Part shown: piece by piece, positions 34,679 to 44,278 of the stretch
How the letters are laid out: each line of letters opens with the position of its first letter
Position numbering within the stretch: position 1 is the stretch's first letter
Assembly: GCA_937928545.1 (NCBI GenBank)
Contig: CALGJQ010000021.1
Span: forward strand, 29,601-93,600
Length of the DNA stretch: 64,000 nucleotides
Source of the DNA: an uncultured Verrucomicrobiales bacterium
Lineage (GTDB): Bacteria; Verrucomicrobiota; Verrucomicrobiia; Verrucomicrobiales; Akkermansiaceae
Direction: 5' to 3'
Notes under the pieces: generated by a model
What the model was told of the DNA's origin: nothing
Databases searched by the model: none
Seen by the model: only the letters and a program-made list of their open reading frames with translations
Position numbers and translations under genes: made by a program

Positions 34679-35965
34679 GTGGCTAGTTTTACATACAAAG
34701 CATTAAGCAGCAGCGGATCAGTAGTGACTGGGTCGCTCGATGCGGGTGATCGGGGAGAAGCTCTCCGTCAACTTGATCGCAAAGGTCTTCAGCCAGTCTC
34801 CATCAGTGTGGGAGCGGGTGCTCCGGCAGAAAAGGGGAAGGCGAAAGCAAAGGGGAAGGCGCCTGCGGCTGAAAAAGCAAGTAAGGCGGTTGAAGAGGAG
34901 GTGATTTCTGAAGGGCCGATCAAACTGAAGCGGGCTGAAATTGTTCTCTTCACCGAGGAACTTTCCGACATGTTGGCTGCTGGTCTCCAGTTAGAGCCGG
35001 CCCTTCGCGCGATGGAGAATCGTCAAGAACTGGGTAACTTGAAAGTGGTTTCCTCTCGGATTCGCCAGTTGGTGCGAGATGGAAATAGCTTTTCGGCATC
35101 GCTTCGTCGCGTGAGCCCCAGCTTTGGTTCACTTTACTGCAACCTTGCCGCAGCTGGTGAGGCTAGTGGCGCGCTTGATACGATTTTGGAACGTCAGGCG
35201 CATTATCTCAAGACGCTTCAGGAGCTCCAAGGGAAAGTGATCCTTGCACTGATCTATCCGTGTTTTTTGGTTCTTGCGGGGATCGGAGTGGGAATCGTTT
35301 TCATCACGCAGTTGATTCCCCAGCTTACTGGTTTGATTGAGAATAGTGCGGGAGGAAAGATCCCTCTTGGTGCAAAGCTTTTGATGGGAGCCTCTGATTT
35401 CTTTACGAAGTGGTGGCTGGTGATTGTGCTGGTGATTGTGGCGGTTCTCATTCTTTTCAAAGCTTGGAAAGACAACGAGGCGAATCGTCCTGCTTGGGAT
35501 CGTATGAAACTTAAGATCCCACTTTTTGGGCGGGTCTTAGAGCATCGTTTTTACGTTCAATTTTTGGAGACGATGGCGAATTTGGTTGGGAACGGTCTGC
35601 CTCTTTTGAGAGCCCTTGAACTCACCAAAGATGCGACGCCTAATCTCTATCTGAAATCCCACCTTAACGAGATGCTCGAATGGGTCGGGGATGGTCGTTC
35701 ATTGTCGGCTTCCTTAAGCCGGACGGGAGCATTTTCTCCTTTGCTGATCGATATGGTTTCAGTGGGTGAGCAGACAGGTAAGATCGATCAATCTCTGCGG
35801 AAGGCCGCGAATCGCTTTGATAAGGAATTGAATAACTCTTTGCAGGCGATCATGGCTCTGATCATGCCGGCCGTTCTCCTCGTGATGGCGGTCTTGATTG
35901 GCTCGATGGCTTATCTCATGATCACGGCGATCTTCCAAACTATCGAAAGTATCGGCACCAGATGA
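34679..35965 (+). CDS. Type II secretion/type IV pilus inner-membrane platform protein (GspF/PilC family)
   Basis: 428 residues from a GTG start (ASFTYKALSSSGSVVTGSLD). Two GspF cytoplasmic helical domains (for example FTEELSDMLAAGLQLEPALR and FYVQFLETMANLVGNGLPLL), each followed by membrane helices; the protein ends with the usual third helix (LLVMAVLIGSMAYLMITAIF). An Ala/Lys/Pro-rich insert of about 35 residues (KGKAKAKGKAPAAEKASKA) sits between the N-terminal segment and the first domain, an unusual linker. It forms the inner-membrane platform driven by the upstream ATPase. The stop overlaps the ABC ATPase start. Confidence 0.92.
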   Translation: MASFTYKALSSSGSVVTGSLDAGDRGEALRQLDRKGLQPVSISVGAGAPAEKGKAKAKGKAPAAEKASKAVEEEVISEGPIKLKRAEIVLFTEELSDMLAAGLQLEPALRAMENRQELGNLKVVSSRIRQLVRDGNSFSASLRRVSPSFGSLYCNLAAAGEASGALDTILERQAHYLKTLQELQGKVILALIYPCFLVLAGIGVGIVFITQLIPQLTGLIENSAGGKIPLGAKLLMGASDFFTKWWLVIVLVIVAVLILFKAWKDNEANRPAWDRMKLKIPLFGRVLEHRFYVQFLETMANLVGNGLPLLRALELTKDATPNLYLKSHLNEMLEWVGDGRSLSASLSRTGAFSPLLIDMVSVGEQTGKIDQSLRKAANRFDKELNNSLQAIMALIMPAVLLVMAVLIGSMAYLMITAIFQTIESIGTR

Positions 35966-36621
35966 TCGAAGCACACAACGTCCACCGTTCTTACACCCTC
36001 GCGAAGAAGGAGATCGAAGTCCTGAAAGGAATCGACCTCCGCATTGAAGCTGGAGAGAAGATCTTTCTCTGTGGGCCAAGTGGAGCGGGAAAAACGACCT
36101 TAATGTATACCTTGGCTGGGCTTGAAAATCCTCATCAAGGAAAAGTCCTGATCGATGGGACTGATTTCTATGGTCTGTCATCGGCAAACCAGGCGCGTCT
36201 TCGGAACGAGAAGATTGGCTATATTTTTCAGAACTACTTTCTCCTACCGGAGCTCACCGCGATTGAGAACGTTCTTGTTCCCGGTCTGATTGGAGGGAAG
36301 TCAGATCATGAGGCAGCGAAGCGAGCTTTGGAGCGCGTGGGGCTAGCCAATCGGGTCGATCACTTGCCGGCCGAGCTTTCTGGAGGTGAACAACAACGTG
36401 TCGCGATCGCGCGCGCGCTGGTGAATTCACCTTCGATCATCTTTGCTGATGAGCCGACTGGAAACCTCGATACGGGCAATAGCGATGAGGTGATGAAAAT
36501 TTTATTGGAAGTCGTCGCGGAGCAGAACGCCACTCTTGTCGTTGTCACTCATAACAGCGCCTTGTCACGCCACGGAGACCGGATCTTTACCATTAAGGAT
36601 GGGATGATTGCTGATGATTAG
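35962..36621 (+). CDS. ABC transporter ATPase, LolD/MacB type
   Basis: 219-residue stand-alone nucleotide-binding subunit: Walker [17 protein letters not shown]-loop [12 protein letters not shown], signature [15 protein letters not shown], Walker [13 protein letters not shown] and H-loop VVVTHN. The EPTGNLDT pattern and size place it in the LolD/FtsE/MacB group, which power mechanotransmission permeases. No permease gene is adjacent. Instead it is coupled (ATGA) to gspF, so it may work with a permease elsewhere or with the secretion system (inference). Confidence 0.9.
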   Translation: MIEAHNVHRSYTLAKKEIEVLKGIDLRIEAGEKIFLCGPSGAGKTTLMYTLAGLENPHQGKVLIDGTDFYGLSSANQARLRNEKIGYIFQNYFLLPELTAIENVLVPGLIGGKSDHEAAKRALERVGLANRVDHLPAELSGGEQQRVAIARALVNSPSIIFADEPTGNLDTGNSDEVMKILLEVVAEQNATLVVVTHNSALSRHGDRIFTIKDGMIADD

Positions 36622-36752
36622 GATCTCTGCGGAAGCGGGATTTGATCTAGAGTGAATTTTGAAGTGCGGCGCTAACGCGTTTTGATGAAAGAACAAGGAA
36701 AAGTTATTATGAAGCTTCGTGGAAAATAGCTTGGTGACAGGGCTGAAATCCG

Positions 36753-36776
36753 TTTAGTTAAGTCCGATTAACTAAA
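36753..36776. promoter_or_regulatory. Perfect palindrome immediately upstream of TPM gene
   Basis: 9-bp arms TTTAGTTAA and TTAACTAAA separated by GTCCGA, ending two bases before the ATG at 36779. It could be a dimeric repressor operator or an RNA hairpin covering the ribosome-binding site. No poly-U follows, so a terminator is unlikely. Confidence 0.5.
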
Positions 36777-36778
36777 GC

Positions 36779-37435
36779 ATGAAGTGTCCAAGATGTGTGC
36801 AAAGCATTCACCGCTCGGCATCTTCGTGCCCGCATTGTGGCTTTGCGATGTGGCATGCTGATGAAGTTTTTGGAGCTGAGGATGTTAGCTTGCACAAACT
36901 CACGGATGCAGCGGGGGTTCTTCGGATGAAGGAACGAGAAGCAATGAGGCGTGTTTTAGACAAGTTTGAATCGAAGTTCCCTCAGCTCTTTGTATCGGTC
37001 TATCTCGGGGCTTTTGAAGATCTACAGAATATCCGACAGCTTGGGTTCTGGATGTTGAATCGCGCTGATTATGTCGATCTGGATGAGGATCGACCCAATG
37101 AGAATGGAATCTTGATCTTGGTGGATGTGAACTCGAAGAGTGTGAGCATCAGTTATGGATACGCGCTTTTGCCTTACCTCGATGAGGATACGACTTTCGC
37201 CGCGCTCTCGGCGGGGCATCCTTCATTCATCCAAGGGGATTTTCTAGAAGCATTGACAACGGTCGTTCACAAGTTGGAGGGCTTCCTGTTAAAGGGGTGG
37301 AAAAAGGTGACGAAAGATCCTGCCTCACTTCTGGCTGAAAGCGGACAAAATCCCAAAAGAGTAGGAGAGCTTTTGCAGAAAATTCGGGGTGCTGATCAAG
37401 CTGAGAAAGAAGACACACAGGGGGGTAACGAATGA
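36779..37435 (+). CDS. Zinc-ribbon plus TPM-domain protein
   Basis: 218 residues. An N-terminal zinc ribbon (C3/C6 in MKCPRC and C17/C20 in SSCPHCGF) is followed by a TPM (DUF477) domain at about 40-180, with FPQLFVSVYLGAF, NGILILVDVNSKSVSISYGY and LLPYLDEDTTFAALSAG matching its strand-helix pattern. TPM domains occur in membrane-repair and thylakoid acid-phosphatase-type proteins; their function in most bacteria is unclear. There is no signal peptide, so it is probably cytoplasmic. The last four bases overlap the next gene, which also looks TPM-related, so the two likely form a functional pair. Confidence 0.72.
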   Translation: MKCPRCVQSIHRSASSCPHCGFAMWHADEVFGAEDVSLHKLTDAAGVLRMKEREAMRRVLDKFESKFPQLFVSVYLGAFEDLQNIRQLGFWMLNRADYVDLDEDRPNENGILILVDVNSKSVSISYGYALLPYLDEDTTFAALSAGHPSFIQGDFLEALTTVVHKLEGFLLKGWKKVTKDPASLLAESGQNPKRVGELLQKIRGADQAEKEDTQGGNE

Positions 37436-38511
37436 TGAGGAGTTTTTGGATTCTTAGCTTGGTCCTAGGAGGGATTTTGTTTGGGCAAGAATTAGCGCCC
37501 CTTGAGGAAGCGTTTGAAGAGCCTGTTGAACTGATCCTTCCGAGTTGGACTGAGGATGACTTAGGAGCGTTGGCATCGGGCGAGCTTGTTCCGGGATCCA
37601 GTTTACTGGGAGAGATTGCATTGAGGATGTTGAACTCGGATAATGAGGATCCTATCGAACTAGACCCAGAGGTTCGTAATTTGCCGGATGAAGAGCCCAT
37701 GACCGAAGAGTGGTCGACTCGGATCCAAGAGCAATTTCTGAAGCCCTATTTCCATGAAATGCCTCGGAGCTTTTTGACGGACCCGCAACACCTCTTAACG
37801 ACGCAAGAGTTTCGAGATCGCGAGGGTTTTTTGAACTACCATGCGCGAGACACAGATATTGATTTGTATGTTTATCTTTTCGACGCGCTGCAGGAGATTC
37901 CCCCGACCGAATCGATTGGGAGCGTCGTGAGATCTCATATCGATCAAGATAAGCCAGTGGCGGTTGTCTTCTATTTTTTGGGGAAGCCCGAAAAATCACA
38001 ATTGGCCTTTTCGGAAAAGGTCACGGAATCGGTCTCTCGGGCAGAACGAGAGAAGGTCTTACGAATGGCCATCGAAGAGGCTTTGGAGAAATCGGACCCT
38101 TCGTCTCAACTTGGGAGCTTCTCGATTCAGCTTTCGATCCGTCTTTATTGGTTGGAAAAGGTGGTTGCTCGTGAGGGAGGAGGGGGTTCTGCGGTGAGCC
38201 CTTTTGTTTTTCCCGAGACTCGGGCGACCGAAGAGGAGGAGATGGGTTTGTGGGCTAAGCTAAAGGAGAGGCCGGGGATCTTTTACTCAGTTATCATTTT
38301 GACGGTGGCTTTGATTGCAGTCGTTCTAGGTTACTTAGGACGCAAAATTGCTGAAAAAAGAAGGGTTTACGTGTTCCCTGATGCCGAAGGTAATCTTCTC
38401 TTGGAAGCGCCTCATGCCCCGGGCGTAGGTGGGGTGATATCTTTTTCTTCCATTACGGTTCCTCCTTCGAGTCAGAAAAGCGACGTTCCTGACTATTTGC
38501 AAAAGATGTGA
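37432..38511 (+). CDS. Exported membrane-anchored TPM-like protein
   Basis: 359 residues with a signal peptide (MMRSFWILSLVLGGILFG) and one transmembrane helix at about 284-302 (FYSVIILTVALIAVVLGYLG). Between them lies a region with a TPM-like arrangement (DTDIDLYVYLFDALQEIPPT, PVAVVFYFLGKPEKSQLAFS), weaker than in its neighbour. The C-terminal ~55 residues are cytoplasmic, with a Ser-rich end. Start ATG 37432 overlaps the previous stop. It would present the TPM-like domain outside the cytoplasmic membrane while its partner stays inside (inference). Confidence 0.65.
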   Translation: MMRSFWILSLVLGGILFGQELAPLEEAFEEPVELILPSWTEDDLGALASGELVPGSSLLGEIALRMLNSDNEDPIELDPEVRNLPDEEPMTEEWSTRIQEQFLKPYFHEMPRSFLTDPQHLLTTQEFRDREGFLNYHARDTDIDLYVYLFDALQEIPPTESIGSVVRSHIDQDKPVAVVFYFLGKPEKSQLAFSEKVTESVSRAEREKVLRMAIEEALEKSDPSSQLGSFSIQLSIRLYWLEKVVAREGGGGSAVSPFVFPETRATEEEEMGLWAKLKERPGIFYSVIILTVALIAVVLGYLGRKIAEKRRVYVFPDAEGNLLLEAPHAPGVGGVISFSSITVPPSSQKSDVPDYLQKM

Positions 38512-38608
38512 AGACGGAGGTGGCTTTGTGAGTAAGTTTCTTTTTTCTTGTAACATTGGGTTCCGTGAGGCATCAACAACCCATCGGAAGTTAAGATTTT
38601 TTGATTTT

Positions 38609-38681
38609 AGGTCCGGCTGGCTGTTCATCCTATACAGGTTCGGGGGTTCCTGTGAGCGTTAGCCGGACCTTTACTTTTTTT
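38609..38681 (+). terminator. Large two-part hairpin with U-tract
   Basis: Outer 10-bp perfect stem AGGTCCGGCT (38609-38618) with AGCCGGACCT (38661-38670). An inner hairpin ACAGG (38634-38638)/CCTGT (38649-38653) lies in the 42-nt loop, then TTACTTTTTTTT. It ends the TPM operon. The unusually long structured loop leaves open a small RNA with its own terminator. Confidence 0.7.
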
Positions 38682-38754
38682 TAAAAGACTCTCAGTGAGC
38701 GCTTTCCCTCTTTGCCCATTGCTATTTGGTCAAATCTCCCTTACTTTAAAAGCG

Positions 38755-39738
38755 ATGACATTAGGAGGGTTTCGGGCATTTGCTTTGGCTTTGGTAATGC
38801 TTCCTGCGGTCAGCCAAGCGGGGCGACCTGCTCTAAATGACAAGGAAGCCCCACAAAATCTCGATGATTTGCGGGAAATTCAAGCGGCTCTGCAGTCTAA
38901 CTTGGCAAGAGCTCGAGCAGCTACGGTTTGTTTGCAAATGGGCGCTGGTTCCGGAAGTGCGGTGATTATCAGCGAAGACGGCCTCGTGCTCACCGCTGCT
39001 CATGTCACCGGGAAGATTGATGAGGAGATCAAGGTCATCATGGAAGATGGCCGAGAGCTCAAAGGGCTTTCTTTGGGGCTAAATTCCGAAACAGATTCCG
39101 CAATGCTCCAGATCGTTGATGATGGCCCTTTTCCATTCGTAGAAATCGATGAGAAAGACACGACGATCCTCGGAGATTGGGTGTTTTCACTAGGTCATTC
39201 TGGTGGCTTCGATAAAGAACGCGGTGTGAACGTGCGGGTTGGCCGACTGGTGCGTCAGGCAAATTCTACCGTTCAATCGGATTGTATGTTGATTGGGGGC
39301 GACTCCGGAGGACCTCTTTTCAATATGGAAGGTGAATTGATCGGGATTCACAGTAGAGTGGGTGCTTCACGCGAGGAAAGTATGCACGTGCCAATCAGAG
39401 AATTTCAAAAGCACTGGGAAGATCTCAAGAATGGAGAGTTCATAGGAGAAGGAGGATTCGCTCAAAAAATCGAGCCGGGGAGCGGTTTTTTAGGAGTCAT
39501 TGTTGAAAAGAGCGAAGAGGGAGGACTGAAGGTTAAAGAACTTTTTCCAAAAGGGGTCGCTGAAGAAAGTGGACTGAAGGTTGGAGATCGAATTATCGAG
39601 ATCGATGGTGAGGAAGCGACTCAGGGAGTTCTTGATTCTAAGCTGGCCGAACTTGGTGTCGGAGATGAATTAAGTTTCAAGTGGGTGAGTGGCGAGGAGA
39701 CTAAAGAAGAAACATTGAAGCTAGGAGAACGACCATGA
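38755..39738 (+). CDS. HtrA-like serine protease with PDZ domain
   Basis: 327 residues from ATG 38755, which opens a signal peptide (FRAFALALVMLPAVSQAG); an alternative start 60 bp upstream only adds a poor leader. The trypsin-like domain has the complete triad: His83 in LVLTAAHVTG, Asp114 in SETDSAML and Ser184 in IGGDSGGPLF. A single C-terminal PDZ domain follows (FLGVIVEKSEEGG... GDRIIEIDGEEA). HtrA/Deg proteases degrade or sense misfolded envelope proteins. The stop overlaps the start of the paralogue below (ATGA). Confidence 0.9.
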   Translation: MTLGGFRAFALALVMLPAVSQAGRPALNDKEAPQNLDDLREIQAALQSNLARARAATVCLQMGAGSGSAVIISEDGLVLTAAHVTGKIDEEIKVIMEDGRELKGLSLGLNSETDSAMLQIVDDGPFPFVEIDEKDTTILGDWVFSLGHSGGFDKERGVNVRVGRLVRQANSTVQSDCMLIGGDSGGPLFNMEGELIGIHSRVGASREESMHVPIREFQKHWEDLKNGEFIGEGGFAQKIEPGSGFLGVIVEKSEEGGLKVKELFPKGVAEESGLKVGDRIIEIDGEEATQGVLDSKLAELGVGDELSFKWVSGEETKEETLKLGERP

Positions 39739-40730
39739 AGATTATTACGATGTTTTTACTCGTTGCCCTGTCAGCAGCTTCCGCGAACTCGCTTCCTTCT
39801 GAGCGACGGAAAAATGGTCAGCTGATTCAGCAAGCGCTCGCTCCGGTGCAAGTTTCCTTACAAGAGAGTAGCGCGGTTTTTTACAATGATGAGGATTCGC
39901 GCCAGTTCCTCTATGGAACAGTAGTGAGCGAGGATGGCTTGGTTTTGACAAAGGCGAGTGAGCTTTCGGAGGTCGAGAACTACTTTGTTCGAGTTGGGAG
40001 TAAGAAATACCGTTCGCCAAAGGTGATTTCGCGGAGTGAGACCTGGGATGTTGCTTTAGTGAAGATCGAGGCCGAGAAGCTCTTGGCGGTCGATATGAGT
40101 GCTCCATCTGATTTGGCTCATGGAACTTGGCTGGTTTCTAATGGTGCTGCTGAGAGGCGCTTCCGTAGGGTTAAGCCTGGGATCGTAAGTGCCAATAGAC
40201 GAGAAATCCCCGGAGGGAGTCCGGCTGTTCTAGGAGTGGCTTTGAATGAAAAGGATGAAAGTCTTTTAATCGGAGTGGTGAATGAAAAATCGGGTGCTCA
40301 TAAGGCTGGGCTGAAGAAAGGAGATCAGTTGTTGGAAATCGATGGATCGAAAATCAAGGACCGCGATGGCTTCATTGACTACTTGAAAGAGAAGAAGTCT
40401 GGAGATTTTGTGACGCTTAAAGTGAAGCGTGGGGAAGAAATTTTGGAGGTCGAGGTTGAGCTTATGCCTCGTCACGTCGTCTACGGCGAAAAAATGAACC
40501 GCAATGATCAGTTGAGCGGCGGGCCGGATCAGCAATCAGCTCGTCGGACGGGCTTCCCGATGGTGTTCCAACATGAGACCATGCTGACTCGACGGACGGT
40601 TGGGGGGCCGGTTTTCACCCTCGATGGTGAATTTGTAGGAATGAACATCGCGGCCGTGAATCGAGTAGAGGCTTTTGCGATTCCTGCGAAGGAGTTGGCG
40701 GAAGTTTTAGAGAGCTTAGCGAAAAAGTAG
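39735..40730 (+). CDS. HtrA-like pseudoprotease with internal PDZ domain
   Basis: 331 residues with a signal peptide (MKIITMFLLVALSAASA). It aligns with the upstream protease but has lost key residues: LVLTKASEL replaces LVLTAAHV (no His), and RTVGGPVF replaces GDSGGPLF (no Ser); only the Asp, in ETWDVALVKI, remains. The PDZ domain (GVVNEKSGAHKAGLKKGDQL and following strands) is not at the C-terminus: it sits between the Asp region and the degenerate GGPVFTLDGEFVGMNIAAV strand pair, so it is inserted within the protease fold. It is probably a binding partner or regulator of the active protease with which it is translationally coupled (inference). Confidence 0.78.
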   Translation: MKIITMFLLVALSAASANSLPSERRKNGQLIQQALAPVQVSLQESSAVFYNDEDSRQFLYGTVVSEDGLVLTKASELSEVENYFVRVGSKKYRSPKVISRSETWDVALVKIEAEKLLAVDMSAPSDLAHGTWLVSNGAAERRFRRVKPGIVSANRREIPGGSPAVLGVALNEKDESLLIGVVNEKSGAHKAGLKKGDQLLEIDGSKIKDRDGFIDYLKEKKSGDFVTLKVKRGEEILEVEVELMPRHVVYGEKMNRNDQLSGGPDQQSARRTGFPMVFQHETMLTRRTVGGPVFTLDGEFVGMNIAAVNRVEAFAIPAKELAEVLESLAKK

Positions 40731-40731
40731 C

Positions 40732-42111
40732 TTAGTTTTTTTCTCCGCGGTGTTTCTTGAAGATCGCTAGCGTACGATTCCTTTCGTCACTGTGATCCAC
40801 AATTGGAGTTGGGTAGCCTTCAGCGATCGCTTCGCCGTCCTCGGGAGGAGCGAGGAAGAGCTTGGGGTCGGTTTCCGAGAGTTCAGGAACCCACTTTTTG
40901 ATGTAGAGTCCTTGAGGGTCGAAACGCTTGGTCTGTGACCATGGGTTTTGGATGCGGAAGTAAGGGGCGGCATCAGCTCCCGTGCCTGCGCTCCATTGCC
41001 AGCCGCCATTGTTTGAGGCAATTTCACCATCAAGGAGATGCTGAGCGAAGAATTGCTCTCCGAGCCGCCAGTCGAGATGGAGATCCTTGGTGAGAAACAT
41101 TGCCACGATCATGCGAACCCGGTTGTGCATGAAGCCAGTTTTCAAAAGCTCTCGGATCCCAGCGTCAATGATTGGGAAGCCAGTCTGGCCATTTTTCCAT
41201 GCTTCAAACTGAGTAGACGGCTCATCCCATGGGAGGCCCCGCCAGTCTGCGTTGAATTCGAGTTTAAGAACCTCAGGGAAATGATGGAGAATTTGAAAGT
41301 AGAATTCCCGCCAAGCGAGTTCTTTGAGGTATTGCTCCGAGCCACATTTTTGAGCCTGTTGGTAGAGTTCGCGTATTGAAAGCGTGCCCCAGCGAAGATC
41401 TTGGGATAGGCGGCTGGTTCCCGGAATCGAAGGAATGTCTCGGGTGTCGTCGTATTTGCTGATTCTTTTGGACAAAGCTTCCTTCATCCGCGCACGCGCG
41501 GCCTTTTCTCCTCCGGCAACAATCTCAGGATTACTTGAGCCTAGGTCCCAAGTCTTAAGATTGGGGAGAGGAAGAGAAGAGATCCCTTCTGGCGTTTTGA
41601 GTTTTTTAGGACGTCCAGTCGGCTTGGGTTTTTCAAGAGGGAGCCAGCGTTTTGAAAAGGGAGTGTAGACTCGATAGGGAGTTCCATCGCCCTTGAGGAC
41701 TTCCGTAACGCCATGGAGGGCGGCATCTTGGTGGGTGAAAACGGGAACGGGCGATTCTTCTTTGAGTTTCGCTTCAATTGCTTGGCCGAAGGGATCGACG
41801 TCCTGATTGAGATAGATGGCCTCGGCTTTGCTCTCTTTGACCAATTTAAAAAGCTCGGTGACGGCGTGACCTTGCCTGATGATCAGAGCTCCGCCGATGT
41901 GATCGATGTTTTGAGAGAGAGAGGCCAAGCATTCGCAAAGGAACTGCTGCCGTTTCTCGCCGGTCCAAAGGTGATCTTTCTTCCAGTCGCTTAGAATATA
42001 GAGCGGAATGACCTCGTCCGAATGGGATATCGCTGCATTCAGCGAAAGGTTATCGCTGAGCCGGAGATCTCGACGAAACCAATGGATGACACGAGAGAAT
42101 CGCTGAGACAT
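40732..42111 (-). CDS. phrB: Deoxyribodipyrimidine photolyase
   Basis: 459 residues of the cryptochrome/photolyase family. The N-terminal antenna domain begins VIHWFRRDLRLSDNLSL. The FAD-binding helical domain contains ELAWREFYFQILHHFPEVL, GFPIIDAGIRELLKTGFMHN, RVRMIVAMFLTKDLHLDW and the tryptophan-rich ASNNGGWQWSAGTGADAAPY. These match class I CPD photolyases, which split cyclobutane pyrimidine dimers using blue light. It converges on the pseudoprotease gene and follows a small AP2-like gene by 9 bp on the same strand. Confidence 0.94.
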   Translation of the reverse strand: MSQRFSRVIHWFRRDLRLSDNLSLNAAISHSDEVIPLYILSDWKKDHLWTGEKRQQFLCECLASLSQNIDHIGGALIIRQGHAVTELFKLVKESKAEAIYLNQDVDPFGQAIEAKLKEESPVPVFTHQDAALHGVTEVLKGDGTPYRVYTPFSKRWLPLEKPKPTGRPKKLKTPEGISSLPLPNLKTWDLGSSNPEIVAGGEKAARARMKEALSKRISKYDDTRDIPSIPGTSRLSQDLRWGTLSIRELYQQAQKCGSEQYLKELAWREFYFQILHHFPEVLKLEFNADWRGLPWDEPSTQFEAWKNGQTGFPIIDAGIRELLKTGFMHNRVRMIVAMFLTKDLHLDWRLGEQFFAQHLLDGEIASNNGGWQWSAGTGADAAPYFRIQNPWSQTKRFDPQGLYIKKWVPELSETDPKLFLAPPEDGEAIAEGYPTPIVDHSDERNRTLAIFKKHRGEKN

Positions 42112-42120
42112 GAGCTGAAT

Positions 42121-42381
42121 CTAGGAGTCCTTGAGGAGTTGCTCGACTCTTTCGATCGTCGACTTGCTCAATTTTCCATTCACGCGGCGAGCTTGGTCAA
42201 CCACCTTGAGGAGCTTTGTTTTCACTTTTTCAGCAGCAGTCAGGGCCTTTTTTTCGCTCCCATAGCGTTTATCTGAGAAATACTTCGTGAATGTGGTGCC
42301 AGCTCGGCTCACACAAAGTCGCCAGCCTTCGAAGGCTGCGGTTTCATAGGTAAATCGGGTGAGGTTCTTGCGGGATTCCAT
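42121..42381 (-). CDS. Small AP2-like DNA-binding protein
   Basis: 86 residues. The central segment GTTFTKYFSDKRYGSEKKAL followed by TAAEKVKTKLLK resembles the AP2/ERF-type module in bacterial proteins and integrase N-termini (three strands, then a helix with F-x-x-Y-F-x-D-x-x-Y-G). The protein is basic, in keeping with nucleic-acid binding. It lies 9 bp upstream of phrB and is probably co-transcribed. The call rests on motif shape only. Confidence 0.6.
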   Translation of the reverse strand: MESRKNLTRFTYETAAFEGWRLCVSRAGTTFTKYFSDKRYGSEKKALTAAEKVKTKLLKVVDQARRVNGKLSKSTIERVEQLLKDS

Positions 42382-42608
42382 TAATCGTCTTTTTCTAGAT
42401 CATAGATAATCCAACTTTTGGGGATTACATCTGAAAATCGGCCAAAAAAGCGAAAATCTTTCGGATATCGAAAGAGAAAAGGTTTGCATCCATCGTCCGA
42501 AGCTGGTCTTTTTCGCGCCCGCGAGTTTTTAAATCGCCGTAGGTCCTCTGTGGTCGTCCGAATGGGTGGCCCGCTCGCGAGAGGGAAACCCGGCAACGAA
42601 ACACTACC
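42382..42608. other. Non-coding region upstream of rpoA
   Basis: 227 bp that should hold the divergent promoters of rpoA-rplQ and the AP2-like/phrB unit. A 71-codon TTG-start frame on the - strand was judged spurious. In many genomes rpoA follows rpsK/rpsD directly; here it starts a new unit after an unrelated gene. No clear riboswitch or leader structure was recognised. Confidence 0.4.
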
Positions 42609-43727
<1,119 letters not shown>

Positions 43728-43767
43728 GGTCGCTCCCAAACCTACATTTTAAGAAAGAAACAAACTG

Positions 43768-44181
43768 ATGAGACATCGTCGTAAAACAGTAAGACTCCAA
43801 CGCAAAGACGGTCACCGCCGCTCTCTGCTTGCTAACCAAGCCTGCGCTCTGATCGAGCACGGTCGCATTCGCACTACCGTTGCCAAGGCAAAGGCTCTTC
43901 GTCCGATTGTGGAGAAGTTGATCACCTTGACTAAGAAAGAAGACGGAGTTCATGCCCGCCGCATGGCTTTCCGTTTCCTTCGCCAGGCTTCTAGCGTCAA
44001 GCGCCTCTTTGATGTGGTCGCTCCAGAAGTGGGTGATCGTCCCGGTGGCTTTTGCCGCATCACGAAACTGGGACCACGCACCAGCGATTCTGCACCGATG
44101 GCATACATCGAGTGGGTTGACCTTGAGAATCTCGTCAACGACGCAGACATCGAGGACACTGTTGAAGAAGCTGCTGAGTAA
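43768..44181 (+). CDS. rplQ: Ribosomal protein bL17
   Basis: 137 residues starting MRHRRKTVRLQRKDGHRRSL, with ACALIEHGRIRTTVAKAKAL and the terminal FCRITKLGPRTSDSAPMAYI typical of bL17 at the peptide-exit side of the large subunit. The acidic tail (DADIEDTVEEAAE) extends beyond the core fold. Placed after rpoA, with a strong terminator downstream. Confidence 0.97.
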   Translation: MRHRRKTVRLQRKDGHRRSLLANQACALIEHGRIRTTVAKAKALRPIVEKLITLTKKEDGVHARRMAFRFLRQASSVKRLFDVVAPEVGDRPGGFCRITKLGPRTSDSAPMAYIEWVDLENLVNDADIEDTVEEAAE

Positions 44182-44208
44182 TCCTGCTTTCTGAAAAAGA
44201 CTCTCAAG

Positions 44209-44242
44209 CGACCGATTCCTGAAAAGGGATCGGTCGTTTTTT
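44209..44242 (+). terminator. Intrinsic terminator of rpoA-rplQ
   Basis: 11-bp stem CGACCGATTCC/GGGATCGGTCG (one T-G pair) with a six-base loop TGAAAA, followed by TTTTTTG. Confidence 0.92.
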
Positions 44243-44278
44243 GTCGTCCTAGTTCATTTATGTTTCTAATCTTTTTCT

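Noticed and set aside
42381..42596. 71-codon TTG-start frame whose stop overlaps the AP2-like start
   Set aside because: Rare start codon, no family, and it covers the expected rpoA promoter region; the TAATG overlap alone is not enough.
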